DNA of 64,000 bases from Massariosphaeria phaeospora (lineage: Eukaryota; Ascomycota; Dothideomycetes; Pleosporales): positions 1,860,001-1,924,000 of the forward strand of contig JAADJZ010000002.1 of the NCBI GenBank assembly GCA_011032825.1, given 5' to 3'. The notes beneath the pieces were generated by a model. It ran no database searches and was not told the DNA's origin. It saw nothing but the letters and a program-made list of their open reading frames with translations. The position numbers and the translations under genes are program-made. This document shows, piece by piece, positions 54,039 to 64,000 of the stretch. Each line of letters starts with the position of its first letter. Position 1 is the stretch's first letter.

Positions 54039-56315
54039 CTAGTTATTTTGCGCATTATTAGGCGAGGCGTGGGTTGCGTCGCTGCCCTCAGCGTCGGATG
54101 AGGCCTCATCAGAGACCTCATCCAGCAACTCTGTAGGGGCAGGTTGAGACTCGTTTTTGACGCTTTGTGAACGAGATTGCTGAGCCAGCAGTGAGTCCTC
54201 TTCCTCTGCTCTCCTCTGGCTGTCTTGCTCCTCTCGTAGTTGATTTTCTGCCTGTAGTTTCGCGATGACGAGTTTGTTGTACGGGTCAATCAGGCAACGC
54301 ACCTGGCCAGCCACGTCAATAGCTAGCGTCAACTCGTCGGTTACTTTGCGCCTATATTTGAGGCTGCTCGGCTGCTGTATATACTCCAATTTGCTCGCTG
54401 CTATAGTGTTGTAGCGCTCGTCGTCAAGGGGGTGTACCCAGCGGGCGACGTTGCGGTAGGCTACAACCTTTGCCTTTCTTCGATTGACGTACTTTCTGCC
54501 CCAGTTCCTCACAGGAGGCAGTACCTTGAGGTATTTGTTAAGTAAAACCGTAATCTGGCGAAGTTGTTTAGCTGTAACGTCTCGTACAGCGCGAGCAGCG
54601 TCGTTGACGACCCGCTGCTGTACCATCGCGCGCGCGTCTTGGGCGTAGATTGGGCCACCCTTGACGTCAAGCGCACGCCGTTTTCGGCGCCGGCGCTCAT
54701 CTTTAGCAGTCACAGCTGCCTCTGTTTTACGCAGCTCTCGCTGCAGGCCACCCGCCGCGCGAGCGAGCGCTGAGACGCCCCGCTGGTGTTTGATAACGCT
54801 GGCAGCAACCTCTCGAGGGAGGTGTTGACGCAGCACAGCTTGGACGAAAGGCTCCTGCGCCTGTATTTGGCGTACAGTCTTTGGCGTGCGCCAGGCGGCA
54901 TCCCCTAGCTTTGGCTCTGCTGGCTCTGGCGTTGTAGGCGTGTAGGCGCGGCGGACGAGCTGCGCCTGTTGTAGGTCAATCTTGACGTGGTTGTAGCGCC
55001 GGATGGGCGCGCGAGATGGCTCGCGAGATGGCGACGAGCCAACCTTTGGCGGCGAGGAGAGTACTATAGGCGTTGTAGAGCGTACAGGTAGCGGAGGCGT
55101 AGGCGAGCGCTCGTCGTCGCTAGAGTTGCAGTTTTCTAGTAGCTTCAATTGACGAAGTACAATATCAGGTTTGAACGGCGCAAGCCCTGTACGTTGCCAA
55201 CCGCTTAGTATGGTGCTGCGGGTGAACGTGAGACGTCGGATCTCTGCTACAGTCGCTAGAAAGTCAGCTTTGCTTATATCTTTAGACCCAGCGCGAGCAG
55301 CCCAGTCAAGCTGGCGACCGTGATACCATTTGAGTGGTTGAAAACAGCCAACGTCAAGTGGCTGCAACATGTGAGTCGTGTGAGGTGGCAGCGAGTATAG
55401 CAGGATACGATTATCCTTAGCGTATTGAGCAAACTCTCTCGTCTCATGAGATCCGTGGCCATCAACGAGTAGTAGCCGCCATACGCCTTGCTGTCGCCTA
55501 GCTGTCATCTTATCAAAGTGTTTGAGCCAGTCAAGCGCTATCCGATCGTTGCTGTAACCGCTGTCGCTAACGTTAATAAGGTAGTCTTCAGGCAAGTCAG
55601 GTATCCAGTGCTCCATTACTGTAGTTGCTTTGATAATAACTAGAGGCGTTATTGCCTCGCCGTCAGCGCTTACGCACTCTACGAGAGTCATCAACTCGCG
55701 GTTGTTGGCGTTAGGTATAAAAATCTGGCGCCTATATCGGCTGTAAACGTACTGGCTGGTTGCGACGCCAATCCGGCAGCCAGTTTCGTCCATATTGTAC
55801 GTATCGCGAGGCAACACGCCCAGGCGTTCAATGTGGCTCTCTAAAGTCGTGAACCAGGCGCGCAGCGCCTCTGGTTGCTGGGCGAGTTTCCTCGCTATCT
55901 CCATTGGCTTTGCCTTGACGCGCTTGTATTTTGGGTGCCTCTGTAGCCAGCGGCGCGCCCAATGTTTGCCCAACGGCGGAGGGGCCTCATCAACTCCCAA
56001 ATACGACTCTTGAAGTATCAGGTTTGCCTGCTGCTCAACCTGCACCCGGTGTATCCCCAAACCGATGGCGTCAATCGAGTCGATAAAGCGCACGAGAGCG
56101 AGATCTTGGGCAGGCGACAGCAGCTGAGTTGCCTCACGATCAGATCGCGTTGGGAGCTTGAGATAGGCACGGCGCAAGCGAGCGTAAGGGAGGTTGTGGA
56201 CTGTAGCGTACGATTTGAGGTTGGGCGCTGTGTAGGTGCGAAGGTGCGACGCGTGCAGCTGCAAATCTACCGCCTCTCTGGCGTATTTTTTCGCGTTAGC
56301 AGGGTTGCGAGGCAT
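54039..56315 (-). CDS. Transposase, CENP-B/pogo DDE_1 type
   Basis: Single open frame, 758 residues. The N-terminus (about 1-130) has helix-turn-helix DNA-binding segments of the pogo/CENP-B kind (YAREAVDLQLHASHLRTYTA; ARRWLQRHPKYK). The catalytic triad is D176 (YNMDETGCRIG), D285 (LLLVDGHGSHETREF) and D321 (THMLQPLDVGCFQPLKW), spacing DD35D, all present. The C-terminal third is Arg/Gln/Ala-rich with coiled-coil character, ending in an acidic tail. Residue numbers were counted by hand. It would cut and paste the element at TA sites. Confidence 0.94.
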   Translation of the reverse strand: MPRNPANAKKYAREAVDLQLHASHLRTYTAPNLKSYATVHNLPYARLRRAYLKLPTRSDREATQLLSPAQDLALVRFIDSIDAIGLGIHRVQVEQQANLILQESYLGVDEAPPPLGKHWARRWLQRHPKYKRVKAKPMEIARKLAQQPEALRAWFTTLESHIERLGVLPRDTYNMDETGCRIGVATSQYVYSRYRRQIFIPNANNRELMTLVECVSADGEAITPLVIIKATTVMEHWIPDLPEDYLINVSDSGYSNDRIALDWLKHFDKMTARRQQGVWRLLLVDGHGSHETREFAQYAKDNRILLYSLPPHTTHMLQPLDVGCFQPLKWYHGRQLDWAARAGSKDISKADFLATVAEIRRLTFTRSTILSGWQRTGLAPFKPDIVLRQLKLLENCNSSDDERSPTPPLPVRSTTPIVLSSPPKVGSSPSREPSRAPIRRYNHVKIDLQQAQLVRRAYTPTTPEPAEPKLGDAAWRTPKTVRQIQAQEPFVQAVLRQHLPREVAASVIKHQRGVSALARAAGGLQRELRKTEAAVTAKDERRRRKRRALDVKGGPIYAQDARAMVQQRVVNDAARAVRDVTAKQLRQITVLLNKYLKVLPPVRNWGRKYVNRRKAKVVAYRNVARWVHPLDDERYNTIAASKLEYIQQPSSLKYRRKVTDELTLAIDVAGQVRCLIDPYNKLVIAKLQAENQLREEQDSQRRAEEEDSLLAQQSRSQSVKNESQPAPTELLDEVSDEASSDAEGSDATHASPNNAQNN

Positions 56316-56390
56316 GTTTAAAAGATTTCTACCGCTTTAGAAATTAATTATATAGCGTTGTGGCGGGTGTTGATTTATATAGAAGTATTT

Positions 56391-56487
56391 TGTTTGCATT
56401 GGGGGGATCATTTCTATTGGGGGGATAGGCCCGTGCTACGCACGGGCAATCTCTTGAGATTTTTCGGAGAAACCTTTTGGGCCCAAG
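56391..56487 (-). repeat. Right terminal inverted repeat (97 bp)
   Basis: Reverse complement of the left end, starting CTTGGGCCCAAAAGG; the third base (C versus T) is the only difference seen. It carries the same hairpin and paired ATCCCCCCAAT motifs. Confidence 0.95.
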
Positions 56488-56489
56488 TA

Positions 56490-56987
56490 ATGGTCGTCTG
56501 GACATGGAGCGGCCGGGAGTGGCCCGAGGACCCTCATCCGCCGTCGCTTCTTCGGACTTGGCGACGCTATCCGACTTCTCCATTTGTTCTCCATTTCCTA
56601 GCCGCACAAGTAACACGCAGACCGACCATCCTCCGCAGATACCATTCCGTTCTGCTCTCTCTCCACAGGATTCCCTCGTTTAACTTGCAGCATTTGACGC
56701 TACTTGCCATGCGAGTCACAACTCGCGCGCGGAGTTGCGACTTCTTTTCCGCTCGGCTCGCAGATAGTAAGATGAGCTTGGAGAGACTTTTCGTACGATT
56801 AGTAGGAGGAAGATATCCTATAAAGGTCGCATTCTCTCATGAACATCTATCATTAACCAACAGTCCATCAACAGTCTATTCTCCGCCGCATTACTCACAT
56901 CACATTCCCACTCTCGTCGTTATAAGTCCGGTTCAATCATCGACATCACTATCTTAAAACAGCTGCAATACCTCCGCTATATTCACC
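56490..56987. other. Right flank of transposon and NmrA-like promoter
   Basis: The frame interrupted by the transposon continues to a TAA at 56681-56683. The rest is C/T-rich leader of the next gene. Confidence 0.5.
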
Positions 56988-57890
56988 ATGTCACGATCAA
57001 TCTTGGTTACTGGAGCCACCGGAAGACAAGGTGGCTCTGTCGTCCAAGCTCTCCAAGACTCCGACTTCGAAGTTCTAGCCCTGACCCGTACCACCTCGTC
57101 ACCCTCTGCACAGAAGCTGGTCTCGAAGTTCCCGAGCGTCAAACTCGTCCAAGGCGATCTTATCAACGCTAGCGCTATCTTTGAAGAAGCTGCCAAAGTC
57201 GCGAGAACCCCGGTCTGGGGTGTCTTCAGTGTCCAAGCCAAGGTCTCTGGCGCAGACAAATCCCCAGAAGAGATTCAAGGAAAAAGCATCATTGATGCTG
57301 CCCTAGCCGCCAACGTGAAGTTCTTCGTTTACAGCTCGGTCGATCGGGGTGGTGCGAAATCTTCGTCCAACCCGACCTCGGTGCCACACTGGATCACCAA
57401 ATATAACATCGAAAAGTACCTCGAAGAGAAGGCAGCCGGCACCCAGATGCATTACTCGGTCCTTCGCCCGGTGGCCTTCATGGACGGCGTAACGAACGAT
57501 TTCCAAGGCAAGGCCATGGCGGCTATGTGGCGGGACGAGATGAAGGACCGACCGCTTCAGATGGTCGCTACCAAAGATATCGGCTGGTTTGCTGCCCACG
57601 CTTTCAAGAACTCCGACGACTTCGCTGGCCAGTATATATCCTTGGCTGGAGCGCAGATCACTTTCGCACAGGCAAACGCCATCTTCCGGGAGAAGTTTTC
57701 CAAGGATCTACCTACGACGTATGGGCTTGTTGCAGGGCTCATGCTGCATCTTATCAAGGATATTAATCTCATGTTCAAGTGGCTGAAGAAAGAGGGCACT
57801 GCGGCCAATATAAGCGAGTTGAAGCGAATCAACCCTCAACTGACGGATTTCGGGACGTGGTTGGAGAGGGACAGTACTTTCAGGGTGTAG
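56988..57890 (+). CDS. NmrA-like family NAD(P)-binding protein
   Basis: Single exon, 300 residues. The Rossmann start SILVTGATGRQGGSVVQALQ has the NmrA/atypical-SDR motif GxxGxxG. Further family features are LTRTTSSPSAQKL, VQGDLINASAIFEEA, KFFVYSSVDRGG and the HYSVLRPVAFMDG region; HWITKYNIEKYL replaces the catalytic Tyr-Lys setting of true reductases. NmrA-like proteins act as redox sensors or regulators binding NAD(P) rather than as enzymes; NmrA itself controls nitrogen metabolite repression through AreA. This one is a general family member and its partner cannot be told from sequence. Confidence 0.9.
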   Translation: MSRSILVTGATGRQGGSVVQALQDSDFEVLALTRTTSSPSAQKLVSKFPSVKLVQGDLINASAIFEEAAKVARTPVWGVFSVQAKVSGADKSPEEIQGKSIIDAALAANVKFFVYSSVDRGGAKSSSNPTSVPHWITKYNIEKYLEEKAAGTQMHYSVLRPVAFMDGVTNDFQGKAMAAMWRDEMKDRPLQMVATKDIGWFAAHAFKNSDDFAGQYISLAGAQITFAQANAIFREKFSKDLPTTYGLVAGLMLHLIKDINLMFKWLKKEGTAANISELKRINPQLTDFGTWLERDSTFRV

Positions 57891-58394
57891 AGGCATGATG
57901 GCCGTTGCATTTCCAGGAGTTCGGCAGCAGGGCAACGCCGAGAGTAATAAGTGCGTACTTTTTGTAGGGTTGGATGAAGGCGTCTTATGTCGATTCGATA
58001 ACGGAGTACGGTTAGATTCATAGAATATGCAATTTCAATGCTAAATTTGGACACTTGATGCATTTCCTGTTTAGGGTGAGAGTACATATTCTACTCTGAG
58101 CCTACCTTCTTCCTATCGGCAACGAATTATGTTAGCGGGGTGCGGCCGGCACCACCGGGAATGCACCGCCACGGCCACGCGCAGCCAGCAGGGATTGGGA
58201 TTGAAGGCTTATTCTCGTATAGAGTCAGACGCCGCGACCCCCAATTTCTTCAGCTCGGAGGCGCAAGAGCCTGACGACCCCCCAAAACCCAAAGACGGTA
58301 TCCCCCAACATGGCCTTTTCTCCCCGTAACGCATTCTCGACCTGGCGCTAGGTACCATCTTCTTGTTCGAACGGCCCGTCAGACGCTCTCGGCC
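57891..58394. promoter_or_regulatory. Intergenic and AKR1 promoter
   Basis: About 500 bp, no gene, repeat or clear motif. Confidence 0.5.
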
Positions 58395-60757
58395 ATGTCC
58401 TCCGCACCCGCACCCGCGCCCGCGCCGTCTGAGCCCAACGCCAACCATGTGGAGTTGGAGGATATGGGCGACAGGAAGGCCCTGCCCATCGAAGAGGATG
58501 TCATGCAGCTGTCCCGCCTGGGGCAACTGGCGGCGATCCAGAAGCTCTTCGATAGCGGCAAGTGCGATGCAACCTACCACGACGAGCAGGGTATCACGCC
58601 GCTGCATGTGCGTATCGCCGCCGATGTTCTCCTGGAGCCGTACTGACTCTGTATGTAGTGGGCCGCCATCAACAACCACTATGCGCTCTGCCATTTCCTC
58701 CTCGAGAACGGCGCGAAGGTGAACGCGAAAGGCGGAGATGCTGTTGCGACGCCCGTGCTATGGGCCGCGAAACGCTGCCACTACTACATCGTCAACCTGC
58801 TCCTTGAGCGCGGCGCCGACCCTCTGCTCACCGACGACCAGGGCTTCAACCTCTTACACTCGGCGACCCTGGACGGCAACGTCTATCAGCTCGTCCTGCT
58901 GCTCCACCAGGACATCCCCGTGGACATCCCCGACGCCCAGGCACACACGGCGCTGATGTGGGCCGCATACAAGGGATATCCGTCCTGCGTCGACTTGTTC
59001 CTGCGCTGGGGCGCCAATGTCTATGCGACCGATGACCAGGGGTTCACGGCGTTGCATTGGGCGCTCGTAAAGGGGTCGCAGGGCTCGATACAGAAGCTAT
59101 TGGAATACGGCGCCGACCGGAGTGCAAAGAACAACGACGGGAAGACACCCGCCGTTACTGCCGAGGAGATGAACACGACCCAGCAGTGGCATAAAGCGCT
59201 GTCCGAGGCGGGCTACAGCAAGGACGGAGCGCCCCGGGATTTTCCAATACCTGGAGTCAAGGACACCCGCTGGTTCATCTCGCGCTTTGTTTTCTTCTGG
59301 CCGTCTCTGATTGTCATAGCCGCCCTCTACCTCATCAGCCACTATCCTGCCTACATCGGGATTCCTGTGGCCATGGGAATCGCGTATAGCCTTCAGTGGG
59401 TTGCCCAGAAAATGCTGACGTATGGTCCTTCGAACATGAAAAGTATCCACCATTCTGTAAGTAGACCAAGCACTGGGTATGCTCCCCTGCTGACTGTCGT
59501 CCTCAAAGCCTTTCTTAGCAGGTATTTTCGCAGGCACCCTATGTTGGGTGGGTGTACGATGGATAACGACGGTCCTACCCTGTGAGTCTATTCTGCGTTG
59601 AAGCAGACGTATTTTTACTTATCTGTCCTAGGGACGATACGAACAAATTTCCTCCTCAATGTATTATTTGGAGCCTTTTACGGACTTACGACCTACTATT
59701 ATTTTTTTACCATGGCATCGGACCCGGGCTTTGTGCCCAAATCAGCAAGCCGGAGCGCCTCGAAGGCGGTCATTGATGAGCTCATGGAAGTGCGTCAATT
59801 TGATGAAAATCACTTCTGCGTCAACTGCATGGTACGAAAGCCATTGCGTAGTAAGCATTGCAAGAGGTGCGAGCGCTGTGTTGCGAAAACGGATCAGTGA
59901 GTATTCGAATGAAAGGAGACGAGTCTGCAACTGACCTGTGCAGTCATTGCCCCTGGGTGAACAATTGTGTGGCGAACAATAATCATCGTCACTTTTTATT
60001 TTATATCCTATATCTGGAGCTCGGCATATTCACGTGGGTTCGATTAGTGTTGGCGTGTAAGTCACTTAGCAATTCCCAGCACTAGACTTCAAGCTAATCT
60101 TTTGGAGACCTTGAAACTGTCGAAACACCGAAAGACGTAGAGTGCAATGTACTCTCAGAAGAATTGTGCCAAATTCTTCACAAAGATCCCTTTACCATAG
60201 TGCTTTCTATCTGGGCCACATTTCAGCTTACCTGGGTCACGATGCTTCTCTGCGTCCAGCTCATCCAAATCGCCCGCAATCTCACTACATACGAAAGCAT
60301 GCGCGGTCATCTGAACAGCGACACCCCCACAGAGGCGCTTAACACATTTGTCACAACAGGCGACACATCTCAAGATGTATCAGGTGGCAATGCTCCAACT
60401 AACGGGTTCGGCTCAGGTCAAGACACAGGCGAAGGCGCTCCACGCCGACAGCCCAAGCACTCTATATGGGATCAATGGAAACGCTTGCTTGGTCTCGACA
60501 CGTTCGTTGCGACCGCATTGCACGGCTCTCAAGCTAACCAGACGCGGAGTCGTGGGAATCCATTCTCGAGGGGCGTCATCACAAATTGCAAGGACTTTTT
60601 CTGCGACGGTGCACCTGTTTTCGAGCGGAAAGAAAGCGGATTTGCGAGGTTAGGGGGCGAGCGTGTGGATTACACTCGCATGTATGAGGTGCCACGGATG
60701 CGGTACCAGAGAGGGGAAGGGCGGTATGAGGCAGTGGCCGCGGAAGAGGAGGTTTGA
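58395..60757 (+). CDS. AKR1: Palmitoyltransferase Akr1 (ankyrin-repeat DHHC protein)
   Basis: Six exons: 58395-58607, 58659-59456, 59509-59581, 59632-59896, 59944-60056 and 60108-60757; 703 residues. Ankyrin repeats (about residues 40-230: [80 protein letters not shown]) are followed by membrane segments. The cysteine-rich DHHC domain is [20 protein letters not shown], then [20 protein letters not shown]. The catalytic DHHC is split by intron 4 (D-H | H-C). Akr1 palmitoylates proteins such as yeast casein kinases Yck1/2 at Golgi/endosomal membranes. A C-terminal cytoplasmic tail follows the last membrane segment ([20 protein letters not shown]). All joins keep frame and family sequence. Confidence 0.95.
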
Positions 60758-61098
60758 CGATGGCAGCGACTTGGGTAGCATAATGTAAATGGAAGACTGT
60801 TAATATTAGATCTGGCTACATTAGGTGCCCCAACGAACAGTGAATAGGACCTTGCACATGACTGTTATTCACGGTAAGAACATCTAGGTACCCGAGGTTA
60901 GTTGTCATCTCTTGGCTCACGGTTCAGGCACAAGCGAATCTTGCATGACTGAATCCCACCGAACAGCGGAACTGTCCCCATCCGCTAATTTGCTCGTCAT
61001 TCTGTAGATGCCCCCATTCTTTGCCATGTTATAATATCCTCTTGTTGTTTCGACTTTATGCATACTCGCACTTTGCATCTTTTCACGCCGCGACCGCG
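60758..61098. promoter_or_regulatory. AKR1 3' end and AFG1 promoter
   Basis: About 340 bp; nothing specific recognised. Confidence 0.5.
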
Positions 61099-62988
61099 AT
61101 GACATCATCCGTGGTCGTTAGAAGCCTCCGACGCCCTGCGCAGAATGCGACGTCGCAGCGATTTTGTAAGAACACCGGGCCGTTCGACGCACGAAGGTCC
61201 CTGTGTACCGACTGTTTGCAGAGCTGGAGATATCAGAGGCGCGCATGGGGCCGCCTGTTGGCGACACGGACAAGAGCTGTGCGTGTCGTGCACCCAGAAA
61301 TAGCAGCATACAGAGGGTTTGCGCAGGCCACACGAGGCAGTACGTCGGACGAGTGGAGGCCTACAATGTGTATTGATCTGGAACAGAAACATGGCAAGCT
61401 CCAGGACCCATCGCTGAGTACAACGCGCGCGTCGAGTCGGGCAGATTGAGAGATGATGAGCACCAGCGTGGTATCTATGTCGTGCCCGGGATCCCCACTC
61501 TGCCATGCTGATGGCCATAGGCATCATCGAGAACCTCGAAGCGCTCCATCAGATGCTGTCCCGGTACAAACAGCCGCCCGTCCAACAACCCACCATTGCA
61601 TCGCTCCGGCCGCCGAGGAGGTCCTTATTCTCCTTCTTCTCGTCACAGACGACACAAAGCGTCGTACCCGTCATACCAGAATCTCTCCCGAAAGGGCTGT
61701 ACATGTATGGCGACGTAGGGTCTGGGAAAACAATGCTCATGGATTTGTTCCATGAGACGTTGCCCGCGAACGTCACGCGGAAGACGAGGATCCATTTCCA
61801 TGCCTTCATGCAAGATGTGCACAAGGCGCTGCATAAGATAAAGTTGGAGCATGGCAACGACACGGATGCCATATTATTTGTGGCAGCAGAGCTTGCGCAG
61901 AAGTCTGAGGTTTTGTGTTTCGACGAGTTTCAGTGTACCGATGTGGCGGATGCTATGATCTTGAGGCGGTGGGTGGTATTGAAACAAAACAGTCTAGGGC
62001 CCATTGCTAACTGGTGCTAGATTGATAGAATGCTTGATGGCTCATGGCACTGTAATAGTAACCACATCCAACCGGCATCCCGATGATTTGTACAAGAACG
62101 GTATCCAGCGCGAATCCTTTGTCCCGGCCATCAACTTGCTAAAATCCCGTCTCCGCGTGCTGAACCTTGATTCTCAAACGGACTATCGCAAGATCCCACG
62201 TCCACCGTCCGGCGTGTATCACCATCCGCTCGACGCGGCGGCAAAGACGCACGCCGAGCGCTGGTTTCATTTCCTTGGTGACTCGAAGAAAGACCCACTT
62301 CATCGCGCGACGCACAAGGTCTGGGGCAGAGATATTGAAGTTCCGAGGGCGTCGGGAACGTGTGCTTGGTTCACGTTCGACGAGATTATTGGGAGGGCAA
62401 CTGGGGCTGCGGATTATCTCGAGCTTATGCGCCATTACGATGCTTTTGTGATTACAGACGTCCCTGGTATGAGCTCCAAGACTAGGGATTTGGCGCGGAG
62501 ATTCATCACACTTATCGATGCAATCTATGAGTCGAGGGTGAGCCTCCTACTTCCTACTCCGCTGGATTGAGCCCGACAACACGAAAGATTCGACTCCAGA
62601 ACAGTTTGCTGACGATCCCCAGGCCAAACTCGTACTGACGACGGCGGTGCCACTTTCCTCCCTCTTCCTCTCTCACGAAGAACTCTCCGAAGCCGTCAGC
62701 TCCAGTCAATCAAAAGGCGACATTCCGCAGGCCAGTGGAGACTCCGACGTCAGTGACGTGATGCGCAGCCTCATGGACGACTTGGGCATGAACATGTCCA
62801 TGCTTAAGAACTCGAGCCTTTTCACAGGCGACGAAGAGCGGTTTGCATTTGCGCGGGCGCTGTCTCGGTTGAGCGAGATGGGGAGCCAGGATTGGGTGGA
62901 GCGCGGGTTGGGGCTGGAGAGCCTGGGGGGAAAGAAGGAGATGGAAGGGTGGCAGAGGGTTAAGACTAAGTTGCGCGAAGATAGCTAG
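61099..62988 (+). CDS. AFG1: Mitochondrial AFG1-family ATPase (LACE1/AFG1L)
   Basis: Five exons: 61099-61339, 61405-61470, 61521-61968, 62021-62537 and 62623-62988; 545 residues. Arg-rich presequence (MTSSVVVRSLRRPAQNATSQ), family start PIAEYNARVESGRLRDDEHQ, Walker A YGDVGSGKT, IHFHAFMQDVHKALH, Walker B VLCFDEFQCTDVADAMIL, the sensor block GTVIVTTSNRHPDDLYKNGI, and ALSRLSEMGSQDW near the end. Afg1 acts in mitochondrial protein quality control, helping turnover of cytochrome oxidase subunits. The 66-nt second exon is required to give EYNARVESGRLRDDEHQRG; without it the first frame stops early. Confidence 0.94.
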
Positions 62989-63268
62989 GGAAAGGGGTAG
63001 ATAGCGAGGGAGTAGGGCATGGGGATGGGTTGGTTGACATATAGTTGCATAAGAGGAATCTAGACGGTGAATATAGTAGATTACATGAAGCATGGTTATA
63101 TGAAGCAGTGGACCTGACCAAAGCGGAAGTAGGCTAGAAGCTTCTCCAGCCCTGCGACAGCTTGTCCGACAGCCAGCCCGACCCCGCCCCCACGCGGCTC
63201 CCGACCCATCCCGCTCCCCTCCGCCCTCCGCCCTGCGCCGCGAGACACCTCCAACCCCCCTCGCGGCA

Positions 63269-64000
63269 ATGGCCCCGAGTCCAGACTACGCGGCGGAGCA
63301 GCTCAAGAGCCAGGGAAACACGCACTTCAAGGATGGTGACTACGACGCGGCCGAGGCGCTGTACTCGCAGGCCATCCAGAAAAACAGCAAGAACCCGCTG
63401 TTGTTTACAAACCGCGCCAATGCGCGACTGAAGCTGGAGAAGTGGGAGGAGGTCATTGACGACTGTATACGCAGCATCGAGCTGATGAAGGAGAACATGA
63501 AGGCCTTCTTCTACCTAGGTACGGGTCTTCCCTCCGTCTCAAGCCAGGTTGTTGCAAGGTGAGCACGAGCAGACCAGAACGCAAGGCTAACAGCATGGCG
63601 CGCAACAGCCCAAGCCCAGCTCAGCATCAACCACCCCAACGAAGCCCTCTCCTCTGCCCTCATGGCCTACGAGCTCTGCACGAACTCCGCCCAGCAAACC
63701 TCCAACGCCGCCACCATCAGCGCCCTCGTCCTCAAGTGCAAAAAAGCGAAGTGGGACATCCGCGAGCGCGACCGCATCCGCCGGCGCGCCGACCTCCTCG
63801 CCGACCTCGAAGGCAAGCTCGAGCACGAGTGTAAAAGGGATGTTGACGACATCGAAGCGCGCATCGAAAGCGGCGACGTGGGGCGCAGCGAAGGCCAGGA
63901 GGAGAAGAGCGAGCGCAAGCAAGACTTCGAGAACAAGCGCAACGATTTACGCACCGCGTTTGCGCTGTCGGATCCGCAGAACCTGGAGAGGCGCGAAGTG
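63269..64000 (+). CDS. CHIP-like TPR protein (probable U-box E3 ligase), 5' part
   Basis: Partial at the right edge. Exon 1 is 63269-63518; exon 2 starts at 63609 and runs off the window. N-terminal TPRs (AAEQLKSQGNTHFKDGDYDA, LLFTNRANARLKLEKWEEVI, NPNEA-type third repeat INHPNEALSSALMAYELC) bind Hsp70/Hsp90 C-termini. A charged coiled-coil linker follows (IRERDRIRRRADLLADLEGK), then LRTAFALSDPQNLERREV, the sequence that precedes the U-box in fungal CHIP/STUB1 homologues. The U-box itself is outside the window, so ligase function is inferred. Other TPR co-chaperones are possible. Confidence 0.78.

Larger units (their letters stand above)
53851..56489 (-). mobile_element. Fot1/pogo-type (Tc1-mariner superfamily) DNA transposon, apparently intact
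   Basis: Element 53853-56487 (2635 bp), flanked by TA on both sides (53851-53852 and 56488-56489), the target duplication of this superfamily. Terminal inverted repeats of 97 bp differ at one visible base. One uninterrupted transposase gene on the minus strand fills the interior. No sign of RIP. It lies between eIF3g and the NmrA-like gene. The intact frame and near-perfect ends suggest recent insertion and possible activity. Confidence 0.95.

Overview
This is nuclear DNA of a filamentous ascomycete, most likely a Dothideomycete (Pleosporales-like); the class is inferred from gene content and similarity recalled from memory. Supporting signs are many short introns of about 46-60 bp with GTRNGT donors and CTRAY branch sites, compact single-gene transcription units on both strands, and protein families typical of filamentous fungi. 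No bacterial operons, rRNA, CRISPR or clear canonical tRNA were seen. Exon models below were built by hand. Every complete model sums to a multiple of three and matches family length, which is the main internal check.

Layout. 1-7.6 kb: mitochondrial genes (partial MSP1, TIM21, ATP23) around proline-pathway PRO1, then an AIM9-like phosphotransferase gene with an in-frame stop. 7.6-14.3 kb: gene-poor, with one candidate structured pol III RNA near 8.7 kb and a long leader. 14.3-29 kb: the mucin sensor MSB2 with coding minisatellites, coatomer SEC27 (nine exons, one of 6 nt), an unrecognised coiled-coil protein, and the GPI-anchor enzyme MCD4. 29-41.5 kb: Rab GDI, mitoribosomal uL29m, a bZIP factor behind several uORFs, CCR4-NOT subunit NOT2, an unrecognised small protein and cystathionine beta-lyase. 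42-53.6 kb: a DUF2415 WD40 protein divergent from mitochondrial HSP70, a two-domain chitin-binding secreted protein, an unrecognised protein and eIF3g. 53.85-56.49 kb: an apparently intact Fot1/pogo-type DNA transposon with 97-bp inverted repeats and a TA target duplication. 56.9-64 kb: an NmrA-like protein, palmitoyltransferase AKR1, ATPase AFG1 and the start of a CHIP-like TPR protein.

Most genes are housekeeping: mitochondrial import and quality control, secretory traffic, GPI anchors, translation and mRNA decay. Accessory features are the transposon, a dispersed degenerate ~105-bp repeat with four copies, the MSB2 repeats, the chitin-binding gene with an unresolved 5' end, and the interrupted AIM9-like gene. 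The most checkable observations are the transposon and the host frame it splits, the 6-nt SEC27 microexon, the structured RNA candidate, the bZIP uORFs and the AIM9-like nonsense codon.
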